Shown one piece after another: positions 60,887 through 64,000 of a stretch of DNA of 64,000 nucleotides. Under the pieces are notes generated by a model, which worked only from the letters and a program-made list of their open reading frames with translations, searched no databases and was not told the origin of the DNA. The DNA comes from Flavobacterium tructae (lineage in GTDB: Bacteria; Bacteroidota; Bacteroidia; Flavobacteriales; Flavobacteriaceae). The stretch is taken from contig NZ_MUHH01000024.1 of the NCBI RefSeq assembly GCF_002217475.1, positions 1 to 64,000 of the forward strand. Reading direction: 5' to 3'. Position 1 is the first letter of the stretch, and every line of letters starts with the position of its first letter. Both the position numbers and the translations under genes were made by a program.

Positions 60887-61381
60887 ATGGAAACTAAAAA
60901 AGCATATATCGCAGGAGGCTGCTTCTGGGGAATGGAAGAACTGTTCAGAACCCGTCCGGGAATTTTAAATACTGAAGTAGGTTATATTGGCGGACAAAAT
61001 GAAAACCCAACTTACAGGAATCATCCCGGCCATGCTGAGGGAATAGAACTGACCTATGATCCTGAAGTTACAAACTTTAGAGAGATTCTGGACTATTTTT
61101 ACCGCATTCACAATCCTACTACGATAGATCGTCAGGGTAATGATATGGGGTCCAGTTATCGTTCTGCCATTTTTTATCAAAACGAAGAGGAAAAGGCCAT
61201 TGCCAAAGAAGTCATTAATCTTGTGGATACTTCAAAAAAATGGGGAGAAACTGTAGTCACTACTTTAGAGCCTTATAGTACTTTTTGGGCCGCTGAACCG
61301 GAGCATCAGGACTATCTGCAAAAACACCCAAATGGCTATACCTGTCACTTTGAAAGATTTGAAGAGAGTTTCTTACTCTAA
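60887..61381 (+). CDS. msrA: Peptide-methionine (S)-S-oxide reductase MsrA
   Basis: A 164-residue MsrA. Catalytic Cys12 stands in [12 protein letters not shown]. The substrate region [19 protein letters not shown] and [11 protein letters not shown] follow. The C-terminal [13 protein letters not shown] carries a second Cys that could resolve the sulfenate. It reduces the S-form of methionine sulfoxide. It lies upstream of a second, divergent MsrA-type gene with a hairpin between. Confidence 0.96.
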   Translation: METKKAYIAGGCFWGMEELFRTRPGILNTEVGYIGGQNENPTYRNHPGHAEGIELTYDPEVTNFREILDYFYRIHNPTTIDRQGNDMGSSYRSAIFYQNEEEKAIAKEVINLVDTSKKWGETVVTTLEPYSTFWAAEPEHQDYLQKHPNGYTCHFERFEESFLL

Positions 61382-61397
61382 GCATAAACCATCTTTT

Positions 61398-61444
61398 ATC
61401 TCCAATAAAGAAGATCATGAAAATTTCAAAACTTTATTGGAGAT
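61398..61444. repeat. Stem-loop between the two MsrA-type genes
   Basis: ATCTCCAATAAAG (61398-61410) and CTTTATTGGAGAT (61432-61444) form a perfect 13-bp stem with a 21-nt loop, 17 bp after the first msrA stop. No T-run follows, so it may be a processing or attenuation structure rather than a terminator. Confidence 0.6.
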
Positions 61445-61487
61445 AGTATTGGATCAAATAGACAGGAATTAATAAGACAGTAATCAA

Positions 61488-61973
61488 ATGAATACAATAG
61501 GTTTTGGAGGAGGCTGTCATTGGTGCACCGAAGCAGTTTTTGATTTTTTTAAAGGAGTAACCAATGTGCGGCAGGGCTGGATAAAATCTGAAGCACCTGA
61601 CGATACTTTTTCGGAAGCTGTTCTTGTTGATTTTGATTCCCGTATTATCCCGTTAGAAGTTCTCATTGAAGCACACTTGATTACACATTCCAGCACTTCA
61701 AATCACAGTATGAGAGAAAAATACCGATCAGCTATTTACTTTTTCGACAGCCATGAAGCTGTCCAAATTTCAGAAATACTCCAAAAACTGGATCATAAAT
61801 TAGGCCGAAAACACATTACCAGAATCTTACCTTTTACTGCCTTTAAAAGCAACGAAGAACAATTTCTACACTATTACGAAACCCGAAAAGAAGCTCCGTT
61901 CTGCCAGACTAATATTGTTCCAAAACTGAAAAAATTACAAGAGGAGTTTGAAAAACATAAAAAAAGCAGTTAA
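61488..61973 (+). CDS. Divergent MsrA-type methionine sulfoxide reductase
   Basis: A 161-residue MsrA-fold protein. The active-site motif is GGGCHWCTEAVF (Cys10, with a second Cys at 13), in place of the usual GCFW[GC]. The rest keeps the MsrA pattern (LVDFDSRIIPLEVLIEAHLITH, SMREKYRSAIYFF) and ends KEAPFCQTNIVPKL with another Cys. The CxxC spacing suggests a changed recycling route. Identity to the preceding MsrA is clearly low, so this is not a recent tandem copy. Substrate specificity is inferred. Confidence 0.88.
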   Translation: MNTIGFGGGCHWCTEAVFDFFKGVTNVRQGWIKSEAPDDTFSEAVLVDFDSRIIPLEVLIEAHLITHSSTSNHSMREKYRSAIYFFDSHEAVQISEILQKLDHKLGRKHITRILPFTAFKSNEEQFLHYYETRKEAPFCQTNIVPKLKKLQEEFEKHKKSS

Positions 61974-62057
61974 AAATAAAGTAAAATATTCTTCAGTTTT
62001 CCAAAAGAGATATAAATATTCGTAATTTCGGTTTTTCATTAAAATTACAATTACAAA

Positions 62058-62495
62058 ATGGCTTCATTTATTAAAGAAATCTCTTTTCGCTGGTCAGATC
62101 TTGACCCAAACTTTCACGTTCGTCACAGTGCTTATTACGATTTTGGCGCACAGCATCGTATTGAAATCCTTGAAGAACTGGGTTTAACTTTAAGAGTAAT
62201 GCAAACGCAGGGTTTTGGACCTGTTTTGTTTAGAGAAGAATGTATTTTCAGAAAAGAACTAAAACTTTCCGACAAAATATTTATTCATACCAAAACCTCA
62301 AAAATGAAAGCGGATGCTTCACGCTGGTCGATCATTCATGAATTTAGAAGAGAAGACGATACACTTTGTGCTGTTATTACAGTTGACGGGGCCTGGATGG
62401 ATACTAAACTTCGTAAATTAGCTTCTCCAACACCGGAAATCGCTATCGAAGCATTAAGCATCTTCCCAAAAAGTGATGATTTTGTTGGACTTTAA
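62058..62495 (+). CDS. Hot-dog-fold acyl-CoA thioesterase
   Basis: A 145-residue single hot-dog (4HBT-type) protein: FRWSDLDPNFHVRHSAYYDFGAQHRIEIL (about 10-38) corresponds to the YbgC/FadM-like catalytic helix, with D in SDLDPNFHV and H in RHSAYYDF. The sheet strands follow (DKIFIHTKTSKMKADASRWSIIHEF). It likely hydrolyses acyl-CoA thioesters. It stands between msrA2 and an MscS gene with ordinary gaps. Confidence 0.92.
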   Translation: MASFIKEISFRWSDLDPNFHVRHSAYYDFGAQHRIEILEELGLTLRVMQTQGFGPVLFREECIFRKELKLSDKIFIHTKTSKMKADASRWSIIHEFRREDDTLCAVITVDGAWMDTKLRKLASPTPEIAIEALSIFPKSDDFVGL

Positions 62496-62588
62496 AAGCA
62501 AAATTCAATCTAATATAAATTATAAAAATCCAAAAAGCACATTCTAACAAAAGTCGTTTTTTGGATTTTTTTTTCAACCTTAAAACCT

Positions 62589-63425
62589 ATGATCGACTAC
62601 TTAAAAGACTTTAGAATAGGGATTTTCATTGCTATTATTGCCATTGTCACAATAATTCTTGGTGCGGTTACGGATAAGGTACTTCGTTATTTTTTGTATC
62701 GCAAACAGGCCAATAAAGAATATGATGCTACCGGCTTTAAGTTCCTGAAGCACCTGATCATTACTGTAATTTATATTTTAGGGTTTGCCTTTGCGTTAAT
62801 TCAGATTCCCGAATTTAAAATAATAGGTCACTCCGTTCTGGCAGGAGCCGGAGTAATCTCAATTGTTGCCGGTCTGGCTTCCCAACAAGCCTTAAGCAAT
62901 ATTGTAAGCGGAATATTTCTTGTTGTTTTTAAACCCTTTCGCATCAACGATAAAATTACCATCAACAATTTTGTGGGTACTGTAGAAGATATCAATCTAA
63001 GACAAGTGGTTCTGAAAGATGCCGAAAACAACCGGATTATCATTCCAAATTCAGTAATCAGCGCCCAGATTATTGTCAACACCAACATGCATGATAGCAA
63101 ATGTTGTAAAATCATCGAAATCGGCATTGGTTACCAGTCTGATATTGAAAAGGCCTTAGAAATCATGCAAGACGAAATTGCCAAACATCCGTTTTTTATC
63201 GATACCCGAACTGCCGAAAGTAAAAAACAAAACACACCTTTGGTTGTAGCTCGTGTAGTAGCACTGGCAGACTCAAGTGTTACCTTAAAAGCATGGGCAT
63301 GGGCAAAAAACTCTACAGATGGCTTTATCCTCTATTGTGATTTGCTCCAAAGCATTAAAAAACGTTTTGATGAAAATAATATTGATATTCCTTATCCACA
63401 GCAGGTAATAACACTTAAAAAGTAA
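62589..63425 (+). CDS. MscS-family mechanosensitive channel (short form)
   Basis: A 278-residue channel with three N-terminal membrane helices (about 10-32, 52-76, 84-115). The pore-helix region is LAGAGVISIVAGLASQQALSNIVSGIFLVVFKPFRINDKITI, followed by the MscS beta domain (VGTVEDINLRQVVLKDAENNRIIIPNSVI) and C-terminal alpha/beta domain. It opens on membrane tension to release solutes after osmotic downshock. Transcribed alone. Confidence 0.96.
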   Translation: MIDYLKDFRIGIFIAIIAIVTIILGAVTDKVLRYFLYRKQANKEYDATGFKFLKHLIITVIYILGFAFALIQIPEFKIIGHSVLAGAGVISIVAGLASQQALSNIVSGIFLVVFKPFRINDKITINNFVGTVEDINLRQVVLKDAENNRIIIPNSVISAQIIVNTNMHDSKCCKIIEIGIGYQSDIEKALEIMQDEIAKHPFFIDTRTAESKKQNTPLVVARVVALADSSVTLKAWAWAKNSTDGFILYCDLLQSIKKRFDENNIDIPYPQQVITLKK

Positions 63426-63466
63426 TTTACTCTCCAGATTATTTCATGCTGCAGTTCAGAACTTTT

Positions 63467-64000
63467 TTATTGAAACTTCAGCCCAAAATTAACTTTATCA
63501 AAAGTAGTACTGCAGGAAACCGCAAAACGTCCCACGTTAATCGTTCCGAAAATCCCCTCTTCTCCATGGCCGGAATAAAATCCTCCTGCCGAGAAACGAG
63601 CATTCTGATACTTCAGTGCAATGTCATTAACCCTGCTGTTTAATTGCCCGAAAACAATGAGATTGGGAACAATTTCATAACTCGCAAAGACTTTTGGAGC
63701 CAGTTTTTTATAATAGTCAAACCCCGCATCACTACCATTATGAATACTGGAGGAATGCAGATTTGACAGACTTCCTCCAATGAAAGTATTCTCAGCAAAA
63801 TGCCAGGATACACTAAAACCTGTAAAGGTTCCGTCATATCCGCTTCGGGATTCTACATAACCCACAGAGATTGTTGCACGAAACTTATCACACATCTTCC
63901 CAATATAACCAACGTAGGTTCGGTCTAATTCAGATTTATTAATACCCGCCCCAAAAATAATATCATCCTGACACATGGTAAGCGCGTACTGAAAATAAGC
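63467..64000 (-). CDS. Outer-membrane beta-barrel protein, C-terminal part (runs off the window)
   Basis: At least 177 residues are visible, entering from the right edge with no start codon required at 63976: codons upstream to 64000 remain open (AYFQYALT). The visible part is a run of amphipathic beta strands with Gly and aromatic residues (RTYVGYIGKMCDKFRATISVGYVESRSGYDGTFTGFSVSWHF, AGGFYSGHGEEGIFGTINVGR), ending KVNFGLKFQ. This is a plausible outer-membrane barrel of unknown function, and only the end of the gene is in view. Confidence 0.72.
   Translation of the reverse strand, partial: AYFQYALTMCQDDIIFGAGINKSELDRTYVGYIGKMCDKFRATISVGYVESRSGYDGTFTGFSVSWHFAENTFIGGSLSNLHSSSIHNGSDAGFDYYKKLAPKVFASYEIVPNLIVFGQLNSRVNDIALKYQNARFSAGGFYSGHGEEGIFGTINVGRFAVSCSTTFDKVNFGLKFQ

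Noticed and set aside
60887-61973. The two MsrA-type genes as a recent tandem duplication.
   Set aside because: Their active-site motifs, lengths of loops and C-termini differ strongly, so they are separate families joined by position.
1-64000. tRNA, rRNA, prophage or integrative element.
   Set aside because: I saw no tRNA cloverleaf, rRNA segment, integrase, phage structural gene or att-like direct repeat; only the RAYT remnant is mobile-element related.

Overview
The window looks like chromosomal DNA of a Flavobacterium, probably a soil or freshwater species close to F. johnsoniae. The evidence is the AT-rich base composition, the near absence of Shine-Dalgarno sequences, promoters of the Bacteroidota type (TTG, 17-23 bp, TAnnTTTG), SusC/SusD and Oar-like TonB receptors, many small lipoproteins, and a class B1 metallo-beta-lactamase resembling the JOHN/IND group. 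I found no rRNA, tRNA or CRISPR array. Most genes are chromosomal housekeeping genes. The accessory parts are a toxin-antitoxin pair, a polysaccharide utilisation locus (PUL), a decayed REP-associated transposase with its repeats, and several families of intergenic inverted repeats.

Layout. 1-9200: a DUF6495-like protein, an Oar-like TonB receptor, the rpsF-rpsR-rplI operon, a LytTR response regulator, priA and a PIN-domain toxin-antitoxin pair. 9288-12420 (minus): nadC, then a tight YihY / DUF2147 / metallo-beta-lactamase operon. 12615-18290 (plus): an AlkD-like DNA glycosylase, a pirin-OsmC-GNAT operon, an exported adenosine deaminase, an ABM monooxygenase and rlmH. 18390-28630: folP, a DUF1599 protein, DoxX, a thioredoxin, tpiA, prmA and clpS, interrupted by an unrecognised two-gene exported module (23854-27289, minus). 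28695-30651: an alkylglycerol-monooxygenase-like membrane enzyme followed by a YhhN/TMEM86 (lysoplasmalogenase) protein, which suggests an ether-lipid module. 30764-37211: small membrane proteins, kdsA, a beta-barrel protein, a YiiX-type cysteine hydrolase, an orphan PAS histidine kinase and an M28 peptidase.

37449-51632 (minus) is a PUL. It holds a membrane-spanning propeller/LuxR regulator, SusC, SusD, a GH144-like endo-glucanase, a GH3 beta-glucosidase, a glycerophosphodiester phosphodiesterase and a GH43/CBM/FN3 protein. The SusCD-GH144-GH3 core matches known beta-1,2-glucan systems. The phosphodiesterase would fit a phosphoglycerol-decorated periplasmic glucan as substrate. The regulator-susC gap carries repeated TACATCAT motifs on both strands, which are good operator candidates.

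51701-64000: ackA, pta and corA (minus); a RAYT transposase broken by one inserted base and flanked by four 33-bp REP palindromes; a small lipoprotein; dnaK with a 408-bp upstream region containing inverted repeats; then NUDIX, two MsrA-type reductases, a thioesterase and an MscS channel. The window ends inside an outer-membrane protein gene. A recurring theme is compact punctuation: in two places a promoter is built into the terminator hairpin of the preceding gene.
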